Positions 34,801-49,800 of a stretch of 64,000 nucleotides of DNA are shown here, piece after piece. This DNA comes from Auanema rhodensis (lineage: Eukaryota; Nematoda; Chromadorea; Rhabditida; Rhabditidae): the NCBI GenBank assembly GCA_964057225.1, contig OZ059898.1, positions 8,556,001-8,620,000 of the forward strand. Direction: 5' to 3'. Position numbers and translations under genes: made by a program. Below the pieces are notes generated by a model that saw only the letters and a list, made by a program, of their open reading frames with translations, made no database searches and had not been told where the DNA came from. How positions within the stretch are numbered: position 1 is the stretch's first letter; every line of letters starts with the position of its first letter.

Positions 34801-37800
34801 TACTTTCTGACGAATATCGTTATAACTAAAATTATTTATTTGTTTATTTGTTTATTTGTTTATTATTATTATTAATTATAACCTTAATTTCATATTTATT
34901 GTAGCAATTCTTTTCCTGGTTATACTATCTTTTTCTATATTGTATGGATAACTTATAATAAGACGATAGCCAGTTCCTACAGTAACTACGACATCATTAT
35001 TTAGTATAGCTAACTGTGAAAGTAATACAAATAATTAAATTTTTATAAATTAAATTACTTACTTTATCATTATCTTTTATAAAAAAAGAAATTGAAGGTA
35101 TTTGTGATAAATCATCAACTTCAAGGAATAATGGTACACCTATCATAGCAGCTTTTTGAAAATATTTGTTAAAATCATTGTAGTTTGTACAAGTTATATA
35201 AGTGTAATGTAAATTTTTCAATAATTCTATTCCGCTATCTATAAAGTAAATTTTATTTTTTAAAGAATAAATAGTAAAAATTACTTGAATCATTATATAG
35301 TAGCATTGGCTCAAGATATGAACTCAATAAAGTATAATTATCAATTGGAGTTATATCAGATTTTGTTGGAAATAATTGCTTTTCTAATTCATTCGTTTTT
35401 TCCTTAAAAAATTAAAAAAAATTTAATATAACTATAAAATGTTAAGTTTGTGTCAGAATAACTAGAATAACGAGTTTAGAAGTTGAACTTTTCATTAAAA
35501 AAAGTTTTGAATCTAAATCTAAATTATTTTTCCGGAATGGAATAAGATATTTAATCCTTGAAAAAATTGAGTTGATTCGTTTCATGCTTAAGGTAACCAA
35601 GTGCAATAATGACCTTTCTATTTATTTAATCTTTTAAATTTCTTAGTAACCAAGATTCTATTTTTCATTTAGGTGATGCCACGTATGAAAGGAGCTAAAA
35701 ATCTTTGTTAGGATGTTCAAAAAATAATAGTGAACGGGGTATCCAGCTTCTCTTCGATGGGTTTGACCCATCGTCAACTTTCTCGTCAATTCAACATCAG
35801 TAGAAGAGCTGCAACCAACATGCTGATAAGATGGGAGTAAACGAAATGTTCGTTAACCCAAAACCCTAATTTTTGAGGAAATAGAGGATTTTAACTGTGT
35901 GGCAATCAGTAAAAGATTAAGGTAAGCTGTCTTCCAATTTTTTCAAAGCTATAATATTAGGTGGTTGCATTGTTCCCCTGCCCCCCTTGAGAAAAATTAA
36001 ATATTATGCTAATTTTACAAAATTTAAAAAAAAATAAATACAAAATTTAAAAATTTGAATATTTTTAAATATAATAACAATAAAAAAATTTTAAATTTTA
36101 AAACTTTACATTTGAAAAAACTATTTTTTCTTTGAACGTTTTTTTGTTTCTCATTTTCGTTATGGATTTTGCACTTATGCGCTACACCCTTCTTCATCAT
36201 TTTAATGAAGGAATCTCTGACAAAGAAACCTTCAGAAAAATGAAAGTTGTTTACGGAGATTCTTCTCCATCGTATACAACATGTAAGAAGTGGTTTAGCC
36301 GCTTTAGAGCTGGCCAGTTCGATCTCCAAGATTGTCCAAGACCCGGCGCTGCTGAAAAATTCAGCAACTGTGACCTTCAAAAGGTTCTCGATTGTACTCC
36401 TGGAGCTACACAACTCCAAATCGGGAAACACCCCCCTTACTCTCCAGACCTTGCTCCAACAGATTTCCATCTGTTTAGGTCTATGGAACACAGTTTGAGG
36501 GGTGAAAATTTCAAAAACTTTGAGGAAGGCAGGGGAACAATGCAACCACCTAATATTTTATCAGAAGAAAAAATGTGCTGCACTGAAAATATGAAATTTA
36601 TGATGAGTGAAAGAGCTCGATTTCGTTGTAGAAGATGTAAAAAAGAAAAATCGCTCAAATCCTCAACATTTTTAGAAGGTTATTGTTATAAAAAGACATA
36701 TTATGATAAAAGAAATTAATTTAGGGAGCAAACTAAAATACAGCACTAGAATCTCCATCGGCAGACTTCACGATCTAGGATATCGTGCATGTGATATTTC
36801 AAAGCAGCTAAAGCTCAACCGAAGAACAGTTGAGAAAATAATCAAGCAATATCAAGAAAGAAGAAGTGTTGAACCTCTCAAAAAAATAGGAAGACCGCGG
36901 ACAACCAATGTTCCGAAGATGAGGAAAGTAATCAAGTAGAGGATCCAAAGAAACAATGAACTCAGTCTCAATAAACTGAGTTCGAGCCTAAATATTTCAA
37001 GAAGGAGCCTTCAGAGGATCGTCAAGAAGGAACTGGAGCTTTGTAGTTATCGTATAACTTGCTCACACCAATTGACTGTGAGGGCCATGAAGAATAGACT
37101 GATAAAATCCAAGAAACGGCTTCAGGAGATTACTGAGTGCCGCTTAATGAACGTGCTGTGGACAGATGAAAAGATCTTCACTGTTGAACGGTGTAAAAAT
37201 TCACAAAATCACCGGCAACTTTTAAAGAAAGATCAGAAGAAGAGAGGAGAATTTAAAATAGTTGGAAAAAAACTATTCAGGTCTTCTGTGATAGTTTGGG
37301 CATGTGTGAAGGTCGAATGTGTGCCTCGGATTATCAGGATATCTTGCGAGAATGCTTTCTTCCCTATGCTATTTCCAAGTTTTGGACAAGAAATAGGTTT
37401 ATTCAGCAGCAAGATAATGATCCCAAGCACACGGCACGTTCAACAATTAGCCCAACTTGAACCCCATTGAACATCTATAGTGAGAACTGGGCCGGAAAGC
37501 TGCTGGATTTCAATATTCTACTTATTTTAGAGCATCACGAATACCCTGGAAAGAAATATGGCCGGTTCTTCTTCAGAATCTCATTTTATCTATGCTTCGA
37601 TAGCTCCAAGCTGTTATTGATAACTTCGGTTATCCAACTAAATACTAATAAAGTTTTTTTTAATATTTTAGATGTTCTTATTCATAAGTTTCATAAGTAA
37701 AGAAAAAGTGTTTTTTTATTGTAGTTTGTTTTCATTTACTTACAGGGCTTACAAAATCTTGTCTGAGGTTTTTTGCACATCACTGTATTTATTGACACAC

Positions 37801-40800
37801 CTAATATTAGCGTTTTCACCCAAGAGACGACTCAGATAAGAATCGAATAGACTATCGTTACACAGCAAGTTAACGGATTTTCACAAAAAGCCCATAAGCC
37901 CAGTTGATATGGTTTTCAAAAACAATTAGTCAAAGGTTTGAAAAATGTACAAACTGAAATATTATTGTAAAACTTAAGAACTCACAACTTTCTCTTCGAA
38001 AGTAAGAAATGAAAAGACTTCGATAGCTATTGCTTGCATAAGACATGTCTGGGGCAGTCGGTAACGTTCGGATTCAATTGTTTCTATTTTATTTAGCCAA
38101 ATATTTCGCTCACCATCTATAAATATTGCAATTTTTATATAAAACTTCAAAAAAATCTTTGTAAAAACCTAAAGCAGAAACAAGACGTTCAGCCCGTTCA
38201 ATGCGAACTTCACAATTACTTATTTTTAGTTGTAATTCTTGTTTTTTCTGACTTAATTGACTGAATTGGTCAGAAAGTGATTGCAATTTCTCAGTTACTT
38301 TCTAAATAATTATAGTACCAAGTATATAAAGAAAGATTTAAACATACTTGAAGGGCTTTACGCTTCGATTCTAACTCTTTCATATGCTGTTTCACGAGCA
38401 CTTCAGCTTTTCGCAATTTTTCTTTTTTAGGTTCAACTATTTTTGATATTCGATGATACATCTCAATAGCATTTATCCAGAGACTTAAACCTTCTGCAGC
38501 CAATGAACACTGGAATTACAACTTTGATATTTTCATTTTCAAGTTATACTTACTTGTTTAACCACTTCAGGATCAAATTCTTCTTTTGTTAAATAATTGT
38601 TTCGTAAAATTTTCATTGTTTTATTTGGAATCTATATTATGCAAAATATAAAATTACTTCAAAAGCTTAAACGCTTTGAACCTTATCTCTTGGAAAATTA
38701 CGAATTCTTCGTAAGAAATGTAAATCAGACAGTAATTTTTGTCCTTTAATCCAATAATCATATCTTGTTCCTCCTAACTATATTTTACTAGTTAAGGTAC
38801 AGCTTTCAATATAATCTTACCGGATCTTTTACCTTTACTGGAGCTTCACCAAGTAAAATACAAACAGCTTCCATACAGAGACGAACACCATATGGAGGAA
38901 ATCTTAAATAGAAACTCACTCAAACTCAACAAGATTGATTATGTTATACCTCATGGTCTTTAATGCTGATATATCATTTTGATTCAATGTTTCTAATGAC
39001 TCTATGGCTGCTTCAAGGGCTGGAATAGCATCAGCAAGATCAGCTTCTGATTCTGCCTACAATTAATTAATAGTACTTGAGCAGTGTAATCAAAAATCAA
39101 CTTTTAAGGCTTGAGCTTTTGTAGCAGCCTGATTTGCTTTGCTTTCGTTAGCTGCCACTACTTCACGAGTATTTTCGACTTCTATAGTCTCTCTTTCGAT
39201 TTGGCTCATAAGAGTTCTGAAATGTATAAAATTCGGTATTATGTTTCGCATGTTCTTAATCATAAAACCCTGTTTGATTGGAAGTTCTAACCAACTCAGG
39301 CTGCAAGTGTAGTAACTCAGCTCGAAGAGATGCTGTTTGTGATTCAGCCATTCTCATTTTTTCCAAACCGTTCAAATATCTATATTTCTATTATAAATAG
39401 AAAAACAAATAAATAATTATTTAAACCTAGCCATTGATTTATCTATCATTTCCTTTTTCTTTTGTGATAAACAAATTAAAGTTTTAGTTAATGCTATAAT
39501 ATTTAAATCAGAAAACTTGGATTTCATTTCAATGATCTTTTCTTCCAATAATGCTACCTAAAATTGAAAATTGAAAATATTTAATACATAATATTAGAAC
39601 AGTTTTCTTGACATACCTCATCATCAGCTAAAAATCCTGTACTTTTCATTAAATTCTTGGCTACTATAATTTCAGCTTCAATAGAAAGGGTATCCAGAGA
39701 AGTTACAAAAATATTTTCGATGATCTGTAAAATATTAAAAATATTTTCAAGTTTTAAATTATAAAGTTTTATCACTTCAGAGTATTTATCACGTAATTCG
39801 AGGTATTGTGTTTTGGTTACAATCAAACAAAGTTGCAAACGATGTCTTAAGTTTCTTTCTAATAAATTCCAAGCTATAAGTATATTTTGTTATTAATAAA
39901 AATATAATATAAGAAAGGTTACGGTAATGAAGTTCAGATTTGGGTGAAGAATGAAAATCGGACAAAGCTATATCCATCATATAATGAACTGGACAACCCT
40001 TTTGTATAGACCATGTATATACATCAGCCATAACATCTTCAATCTTTTCTATGTTCATAGGCTTTAGATCAACACAGAAAACACTTTTGTTGTGACTATC
40101 TTCAGATGATTCATCTAACAAAGCTAATTCACGTAATTGCTAAATAAAATAAATTAATTTATAATAAGAATAATTAAATTTGTATACTTGTTGAACAAAA
40201 TCTTGCCAATTATCCAAATATACATTTTCAGATGATTTATAGTCTTCACTATATGCAATAAATCGTTGATGATTCAGATAGCATATCATTGGTAACCAAG
40301 ATGTTATAAGATATTCTAAATTCAGATGCTCCTTTTCATCAAGGACTATCATAACATGTTGAGATGCTGCTAGTCCTTTTTCTATAATACAAAGTAATCG
40401 AGCTATTGGTGGAGATAAAGGTATCCGATTATCAGGAATTTCTCCAATTTCTTCATATAAAACCTCCAAGGTACTAAATCACAATAAATCAGTCAATATA
40501 TTTAGAGTAATAAATCATTTTACTTGTTATAATAAGCAATTAGATGATCATTTGCCATTAGAGTTCCTGAACGAACTGATAAAATTTCATCTTCTTGTTC
40601 ATTTTCACTACCAATCTTCTTCGAAACTCTTAAAATAAAAAATTATTTTTAAAACTTACTTATTCACACCTCTCATCATAATCTAACTTAAATACATTTT
40701 TTCGATTTCGTTTAAATTCCTTTTCAATGATATCATGTAAATCTTGGATATTTAACATATTTTTTGTATAAGCGAGTATTTTTTCTTCACATGATTCATC

Positions 40801-43800
40801 ATTCCATGAAACCTGAAATAGTTACATACACTATTCCATAAATATGATTATATAGTTTTTATATATACAGTCATGTGCGATAAAAGTCTGACACCCCTAT
40901 GTTAGGGGCCCAAAAAAAAATTTCAATTTCAGGTTCAAGTATCTTCATATCGATTAAAATTCAAGATAAAATGATGAAAACTGAATTTTTGTTAAATTAT
41001 TAAAGTTTAAATTTGAATATATTAATTTTTTCGATGTTTTTGCATATATAAATTTTTTAAATTAAGATGGTTAGAGGCAAGAAAACAACCCCTAAAATTT
41101 GTTCAAGCATTTTGATCATGAAAAGCAAAGGAATCAGCATAAGAAAGATAAGGGAACGAAAAACAACCCAGGGACAAGATAATATGATGGTGAGGCTTGT
41201 ACAACGACATCCTGACATGACATTATCCGAGTTAAGCCAGCATATTTTTCGAATGTTCAAGATTCAGCTTCATCCCTCAAACGTAAGAAGAAGATTGGCC
41301 GCAAGAATTCTAAGAGCTCGTGTACCAGCTCGTAAGCCTCTTATATCAGTTACGAACAGGCTGAAAAGAATTCAATTTGCTCGGGAGCATTTGAATTGGA
41401 CGTATCAAGATTGGTCGTCAGTCATATTTACCGACGAAAGCAAATTTTGCATATTTGGTAATGACGAACCAGGATTCATCAGAAGACCTGTGAGCCAGCG
41501 CTACAACCCCAAGTTTATGAGGCCAACTGTGAAGCATGGTGGAGGAAAAGTCATGGTCTGGGGCTGCTTTTGTTCCACCAAAGCCCAATTTCCAATCGCC
41601 AGATCTCAACCCGATCGAACATCTTTGGAGAGAACTTGGTCGACGTGCTGCTAAATTCTCTTGTTCGAACAAGGATGAGAAGTTCAGAGTCCTACGGACC
41701 CTATGGAGAGAAATTTCGCCGAAAATTCTGAAGAAGCTCGTGGAATCAATGCCAAGAAGACTTCAAGCTGTGATCGATAATTTTGGGTACCCTACAAAAT
41801 ATTAATAAACTTGTTCTTTATTTTTTTTAAGTTCATTTTTTGATTCTATAGTGTTTTTCAACACTTCTACTATTTTTTTCGATTTTTTTGTAGTTTGCTT
41901 CAAAAGATACAGGGGTTTCTAGTAGGTGTCCGACTTTCATCGCACATGACTGTATTTATACTATAATTATATAAAGAACAGCTAAAAATACTTATAGACA
42001 TATTATTTATATAAATAAAAGTTTAACAACCGTTTTGTGATATGCAACAATCAGAATAATTGTTTCACGTGAATGTCACGTGAACTTCACGTTAACCTTA
42101 AAAAAATATTCAAATGTACCTCAATGTTGTCATTCAAGACAATTGGAACAATTCTTCGATATAATCTCTCATATTTGGTTATATGTTTTGATAAAATTAT
42201 GATTTTCTATAATTAAAAAGTATTATTCTTTAAATTATTCTTCATATACCTGATTAACAGGAAAACATCTAACAAGTTCAAGAACATCGTTTGAAGCTTG
42301 CTCAAGATGAGTTAGAACAAGTATAAGTTCAGGTTGAATATCTTTTTCATGATCAAACCTTAATTATGTGTTCAATAACATGTACTGTAATATGTTAATT
42401 ACATGTGAATTTGAGCTGCTTCTATATAACTTAATATATCTTCACGTTTTGTTTTATTATTAATATTTATATTTAGAATACATTCTCTTAAAATTTCAAA
42501 TTATTCCTATTTTTAGTTGAAGGCTACTTACGATTTTTCGCGACAAAGTCGTGATATTATTTCTAAAAACTGGAAATATTCGGCTGATTTTTGAATAATA
42601 AGCAAAGGTATAAATTTATTTTCATATACTTTCTAAAATAAAATTTATAATAATAATAAAATAAATTTTTAAATATTACCTGACTTACAAAAAGAAGAAA
42701 TTTCATCCAAGGGCTTATTTCTTCATCCTGAATATTTATATCAGCTATATTAGCAGGTTCAAGACTTCTCATAGCATCAATTGAAACATTCTTTAATATT
42801 AATTTATAAAAATAAAAAATAAATTATTATTTTCTAACCATATAAACATATATATTTTTTAATAATTTCCATTCCATTAAGCTATTTAAACTTATACTCA
42901 AAATCAGCTTATCAAATGATGAATTAGGTAAAACTTTGCGAAATATAGCAATTCTTTGATATATAACTTGACGATAAAATAAAGAAATTTTTGAATTTTC
43001 GAAATGATTTTCTAATGTTGAAACAAACTGTTCAGATGATTCATAATGAACATGACACTGTAATTTAATTTAATTGTGAATTATAACTAGAAAAACAAAC
43101 AAAAAACCTTTTGAACTTCTACAAGAATTGAAGGAAATCGCCGTAATTTCTCTGGTACACTATCTGATTCCACAATAATTCTGATATTATTTTTATATTT
43201 TTGATATATTAAATTTGTTCCAGGAGACAACTTAATAAAACTTTTTTATAAAAAATATTAAAATTTATAGAAATTAACTGTATTATTCATAAGTCCACAT
43301 ATCCAATTTAAAATATTATCATCATAGCTACTATCAAAAATAAGCCAACTTATTTGATTTTCGTTGAAATTTGCTCTCTAAAATATATTATTTAGACAAT
43401 AATAATAATAATTTTAGATTTGAACTTTGTAAAAATCTTCCCAAGATCCAGAAAAATGATGTATTGTTGATGATGGATTCTTTTTACCGTATGCTTCGAC
43501 AGCTTTTTGAATAATATACGATTTTCCAGATAAACATTTACCATAAACGGTTACAATTTTTTCAATTTCAATAAGATTAATAATCTTAATAATTATTATT
43601 TTTAATATATTTAATAATTATATCAATACAAACCTCATCAATTTTTCTTAAACTATATGAAGTTACTTCTGTATTGACTTCTGTACATATTCGCCTGGAA
43701 ACTGGTAGAAGACCTGATCCTAATGCATAAATCTGAATCAATTAGTTGATTTTGAAAAATGAAAACCAATCATTTCCTGAATATTCACTAAATCTTACAG

Positions 43801-46800
43801 AATTTGGAAAATTAGAAAAGCAATATAGCTTAATAGCTGTATCAACGGCTTCACTTTCTAGAAACCCTTTAGAATCACGAAGATATATTGCTTTTAAAAG
43901 TAGTTTTTCAGCTGTATTATCGGTGACAGTCCAAATTACATCAGTATTATGAAATATAAAAAACGCTTCTGTCAAGAAAACCCATACTCTATCTGATAAT
44001 CTAAAAACAAGATTGTAATATCGAAATTAGTGAAAATGAGAAATATTTCAGATCTTACCTTTCAAAATCTTCAAAATTATAAAAACGAAACAATTTTTGA
44101 AAGAATTCTCTAGAATATTTAGATTGTTTCAAGAATCTTTGTGATTGAGATGTATTATAGTGTGATTCTCTTAAGATTATTATATAAAGTTTGTGAATAA
44201 ATTTTGATTACATACATTGTTTTATTTCCAAATAAATGAACTAATAAAGTGGATGAGTTGACCATATGTTCAGATTCCAGAAAATATTTGAAATTTCCTT
44301 TAAAATAATATATAAAATACTTTAAACTATATGTTTATTATACCTGTCTGAGCTGCTATTTCAATATCTGAAGCTATATTTGACCATTCACTTATATCAG
44401 ATGTTGTATTGTTTGTAACAATAAAAGCTACAGCACCCAAAACTAGACATCCTTGCAATTGATTTAAACTATTCCTAATTCAAATAAAGATTATAACAAA
44501 TTAATAATATTAATAGTAATAATATAAGCAAAACTTACTCTGATTTATTGGGTTGAAGTTGAACTAATGGTCTACCCATAACATTACTTATTGAAGTCAT
44601 TAATATAGACGATGATTCCAATTTATTATTATAAATCTCAATTGGTAATCCATAATGATCCCATATTATAAGATTTCTAATAAATAATTAAAACTATAAA
44701 AAAAACTTTTGTTAATAACTTCTTACTTGATTTCTTGTTCACATTCTAAATGTCTTACAGACCAATAAGATGATAATTCATAATCAAATCGTGTAGAAAC
44801 TTCATGAAATCGAACAAATAAATTATCCAAATTCCAATAATATCTTATCTATAATAATAAAATTTAAAAAAAACCTCAAGCCTTCTGAATTCTATTATCA
44901 CCTGACTACTCCAAATTGGATTATCAGAGAATATAACATTATTGGTTAAAAATGTTTCAATTGTATATAAAGCTGAAAAACAAATTTTAAAATTAAATAT
45001 ATTTATATAATAATAATCTTATTAACTTGATATTAAGATATATCCAATATTTCTATATAAATCATTTGAATAATTTTCTTGAGCAGCTATTCGATAAACT
45101 TTCAAAGCATCATCAATTTCTTCTTTTAAAGCCTAAATTTTGAAAGAAAACTTGTTAAAATATGAAAAAATAAATTGAAAACATACTAATAATTGACTTT
45201 TTCTCATAGAACTTTCAACTTTATATGTCATTGTGACACGAAAATATAAAATTATTATTTGAGGAATATATTCTGTAACCTCATGTGGTTTAATAATTTG
45301 ATAATTATATTTCTCAATAATTTCCTTAAAATTATATATATTTAATAATATTAATATATTATATACAAACCTTTAAACGAATTCTAATAGTTCTTTTAAC
45401 CTCAGCATCTAATTCTGAAAGCCATTTCTCAACATGTCTCTGGAAATGCATAACAATGATTTTTGAAAATATGAGGTCTGCGCAAAAGTTTCTGGCTAAC
45501 CAACTTGATAGTCGGAAAAATTGTTTTGTTGGGTAACTCTTCAAATATAAAGAAAAGGTTGAAGCCTTCATCACCTGCTTTTCCAATATAAAGCGTTTTT
45601 TAAAAAAGATATAAGAAAATTGGTTGAGAATTAACAGAAAGCCTTGGATAATGAAGGGGGAATACTTTTAAAAAGTTTCTGCACACAAGTTTCAAAAATA
45701 TGAGGTGAATGTGTGTGAGTGGAAGAAGGGCCAGAAACTACACCTAATATAATATTTATCCATTACCTTAGACCAATTAAGGTTTACAGGCTTATCAAGT
45801 AATAATATATCTTTTCCAATAGTTGTTGAAGCAATTTGACCTCTGAAATCATTTTCAATCATATGGCTTTTAAGAAAAGAAGATACCGTCTACTTATCTC
45901 GAAATTTGTAATATTAGTAAATAATTCAGAAAGAAACGGACGAACGGCAGCTGGACTTTGAGCAATAGAGAGAAGTTCTAACAACTGAGTATCGGACAAT
46001 AGATAAAATCTTTAAAAAAATTTCATAAAACTTAAAATATTTGTGAATTTGTAAAAAACCTCGGAAATATGATTCGTTTCCGTATAATAAATGTTTGAAA
46101 TCCAGCCTCAAGGAGATGAAATTCATTTGCAATTTCTTGAAGTTGTTTTATAGAACTATTAAGAATATGAAGCATTTTCATGAAAGGCTTATCTGTTGTC
46201 TAAAAATAAAAATATATTGTAGGTAAACTAATTGATTCAAACCAAATCTGCTAGAAGTTTCTCCCAACTGACAGCAGTTTCCTTATAAATTTTATATTCA
46301 TCTGGAAGTTGGAATGCCATCTCATCAGTACTGAACACTCCTTCAATTGTTCTCCATCTAGTTGAACACTGTTAATCAAATTATAAAATATAATGGGGAA
46401 AATATAAACTTTATAGAAAAGAGAGATAAGATTTCTTAAACATTTTAAGGTTGAGAGCCATTCTTCTAATTCAGCCATTAAAGCTTTAGCTGCCGGTAAA
46501 CCGATTAGATGATGAGTTTTAGCTGAAACACAAAATAATAAATTATAAATTACTTATTAAAATACTTACAAATTTGAAAGTTAAGAAGATGGCTCTGTTC
46601 AGTTGTAAGTAATAAATTATTTTTCTGAAATGAAAATACTTTTATCATATAAGTTATTGTAACTGTACTTTGGCGAAGCAAACAGATTGCCAGCGAAGCA
46701 TCATTCTCTCAATTTCTTGTTCAATTTCTTGTTCCTAATCAAGTTATAAATAAAATTACTTTTAAACTTATTAAACTTACTTTTAGAGCTAAAGCATTAA

Positions 46801-49800
46801 CTTCTTTTATTATCGCAACTTTTTCAATAAGATGTAAATCTAATAAATCAACCACCATTGGATTAGATGGTAATGCCATTTGAGATCCACCTTCTTGTAA
46901 TATCTGTAATATTTATAAATTAGTTATATACATATAGTATATATAATATTACTTCTTTCCAATGTCTTTCTTTCATTCCTTTATTGCGTAATGCTTTCAA
47001 AATAGGTAATACATTTATAAATTTATCTAAAACTGTTTTCATCTATAATATTAATTATTATATAATATAAATTATTCAATTTATATTAAACCTTATTTAA
47101 TATATCATTATATAGAGTTACTTCATCATCATTTTGAAGACAATTATGTGCTTTAGATATTACAGTATCCTGAGATTGGAATAGTTTTTCAGTTCGTTCG
47201 GATACATCAATATCTTCCAAATCAACCACATGAACTAAATAAAATGTTTAAATAAATAAAAATAATTATAATATGTATACCTCTCATGATTGTATCATCA
47301 TGTAATAATACTTTATAATGTAAAGCTGCTAATTCATACCAAAAGAATAAACGACGATGTAAAAGATCAACATCATATACTAAAGGAACCAATTGTAGAA
47401 TTTGACGTTGATTTGATAAGACTAGTTCAGCTTTTCGTAGATCATCTATTTTCTGTTTAAGAATACGCAAACGATTGCTAGTCTTCAGAACATCAGATAT
47501 ACGGCGAGCTGTACGATATGATTTAAGAATCACTAGTAATTCAGCTAGTAATTCAGATAATTCTTTGTTGTGAGCAGAAGTGACATCAGAAATCTGCATG
47601 TAGTCAGAAATAAATTGAAGTATCATATAGCATCATCGTGCATACCTTTGATGTTATCCATTCTTTTTGGCTTTCAATTCGACTCCAAGTATATTGAAGC
47701 ATGATATGAAGATTATAACCTAACCGAGAAATTTCATAATAGTTTTGGACTTGTTCATCTTAAATCAGCAGTACTCAATAATTCCATAAATAGTTACAAC
47801 TAACTGGTTAAGGAAACAAAACTCCAAACATGTGTATATACTAGATGAGCTTCTTCAATCATTCGGTTTATATTTGGAAGTTCTTTTTGAACTTCCAAAA
47901 CAAATCGTAATTGTGTTAAGACATCATGTTCAACAATCTTCTCCGAACATTCTGAGAATAATTGACGAATTCTAAATAAAAACTGAGATTCTTAAAAAAT
48001 TCCAACTATTTGAGTTAATACTTGTCATTTTCAGTTGATTGTTTAGCCAGTATTTGATCTCGACAAGTGAAAAGTACTGTATTAACATCATTCATTAATG
48101 TATCCTTGAGTTCACGTTGATCTAAAACAATTCGTCCATCTTTTACCCGATCTTTTATACTTTTAACATCATCTTTTAAAGTAATAAAAGTTGTCATCAT
48201 CTGAAATAAATCTTCATCAATATTATAAGTCAATTCAACCAAAAAACCTCAAAATAAGAAGTAATAGGCAATGAATTATGATCTAATGTTTGAAATTTTT
48301 CTTCAAATTCCTTTATATTTCTCAATGTTCTCTCAGTTTCATGTGGTGTTTCTTCGTATTCAAAAAACTAAAAAAAAAACAAAAAAAAATAAATTAATAT
48401 ATTTTTTGTGCCTTGATTCCTTGAATCCATTGAGTTACATCTATCCTAGATTGTGTGGGGAGTTTGGGAAACATTTTAGTTTCTATCCTTGGCACTAAAT
48501 CATGGTTCTATATATAATTATCATAGTTTTACACATACTATTAGCCATTTTCAGAAAAAGTTTAGCAGTATCGAGTAAAGTGCAGGTTGAACTTTTCTTA
48601 GTTCTTACTGGTATAATCAATGTAGTAATAGTATCGAAAGGGGTCTAAAAATAATGTTGTAATGTTCATTGTTTAACAAGAAATAAATACATTTTTTTGG
48701 ATAAAAGTATAGTAATTTCTCAAGTTTGTTTCAATTACTGTTGATAATAGTCCTGCCATTGTCATTGCTACACCTTCAAAATGTTTCCTATAACTAGCCT
48801 AATTGTAGCGGTTATTAATTATTATAAAGTTAGTTATTCACTTAACCCCTTACATATATAATTATCATTTTGGTTCTTTTTTATTATTCCCCCTCAGCTA
48901 GGCTCCGCCCATTCTGCCGATTCACGAAGAACTTTAACCCCAATGGGAAGAAGTAAAAGGTTGTTTTTTAAAAGGGTTGTAAAAGGCTTTCAAGGGGCGG
49001 AGCCTAGCGAGGAGGGGGGAATAATAAAAAAGAGCCATCATTTTTATATAATTTTGATGAAAACTAATTTACCTTGAGCTATCATCTGGTATCCAAGCAT
49101 TAGAGTTACAATCCAATACAATTCGAGCAGCACTAATAGGCCATCTGATATACTCTTACTTATATTAAAATTAAGAAAAAAAAATAAAAAAAAAATATAT
49201 ATATATATATATTCTTACTTATATTCCAATATACTATGAGTATTTTCGACAAATTTAAGTATAGCTTCGTACATATTTTCTAGATATTGTGGTTTCATAT
49301 TACTAAAGAAATTACAAAAATTAAATAATAGCAGATCGTGATAGTTTTTCCAAAAATCAGTTGTGATTAAAATACGAATTTTGTTTAATTGTTCAAATTG
49401 CTGAAAGTTATCTTTCATTCGATTTCAAAAAAAAGTTTGTTACTTGATTATTTTGTTCGGTTACTAAGCCTTTCCACGGTGGATATCCCTTATATTGAGG
49501 ACTAAAAATAAATATGATTCATTATAAAACAATAAATTCAATTACAATTTATCAAATCTTAAAGCACGATAATCTCGTTCAGCTTGTTGTGTCCATTGAA
49601 ACCATAATTTTCTTAATCTACAGAAAATATTGTATTCTTCTTCTTCGGAATAGCATATTCTGCATAAGATTTCTAAATATATTTATACTTCATTCATATT
49701 TGTTATAGTTTTCATGCATACTTTGATGCTGAGATTCCCAAGCAGGGTATTCAGCATATGGCCCCGTCAAATTAAAAAGTGTCAGATCTTCAATACAACT

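Larger units (their letters stand above)
35403..37985. mobile_element. Dynein intron packed with nested DNA transposons
   Basis: A 2,583-bp intron (donor GTGAGT at 37985, acceptor TTTTTAAG at 35403) against the usual 45 nt. It contains, left to right, a Tc1-like fragment, a deleted mariner with both inverted ends, a Merlin-like fragment and a decayed Tc1-like copy, each listed separately. Confidence 0.8.

Noticed and set aside
36024-36545. 173-codon minus-strand frame, the longest on that strand here
   Set aside because: Antisense of the deleted mariner transposase; the plus strand carries recognisable transposase motifs and element ends.
45359-45586. 75-codon minus-strand frame as a separate gene
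   Set aside because: It is a dynein exon (HVEKWLSELDAEVKRTIRIR) running on into an intron that holds a mariner fragment.
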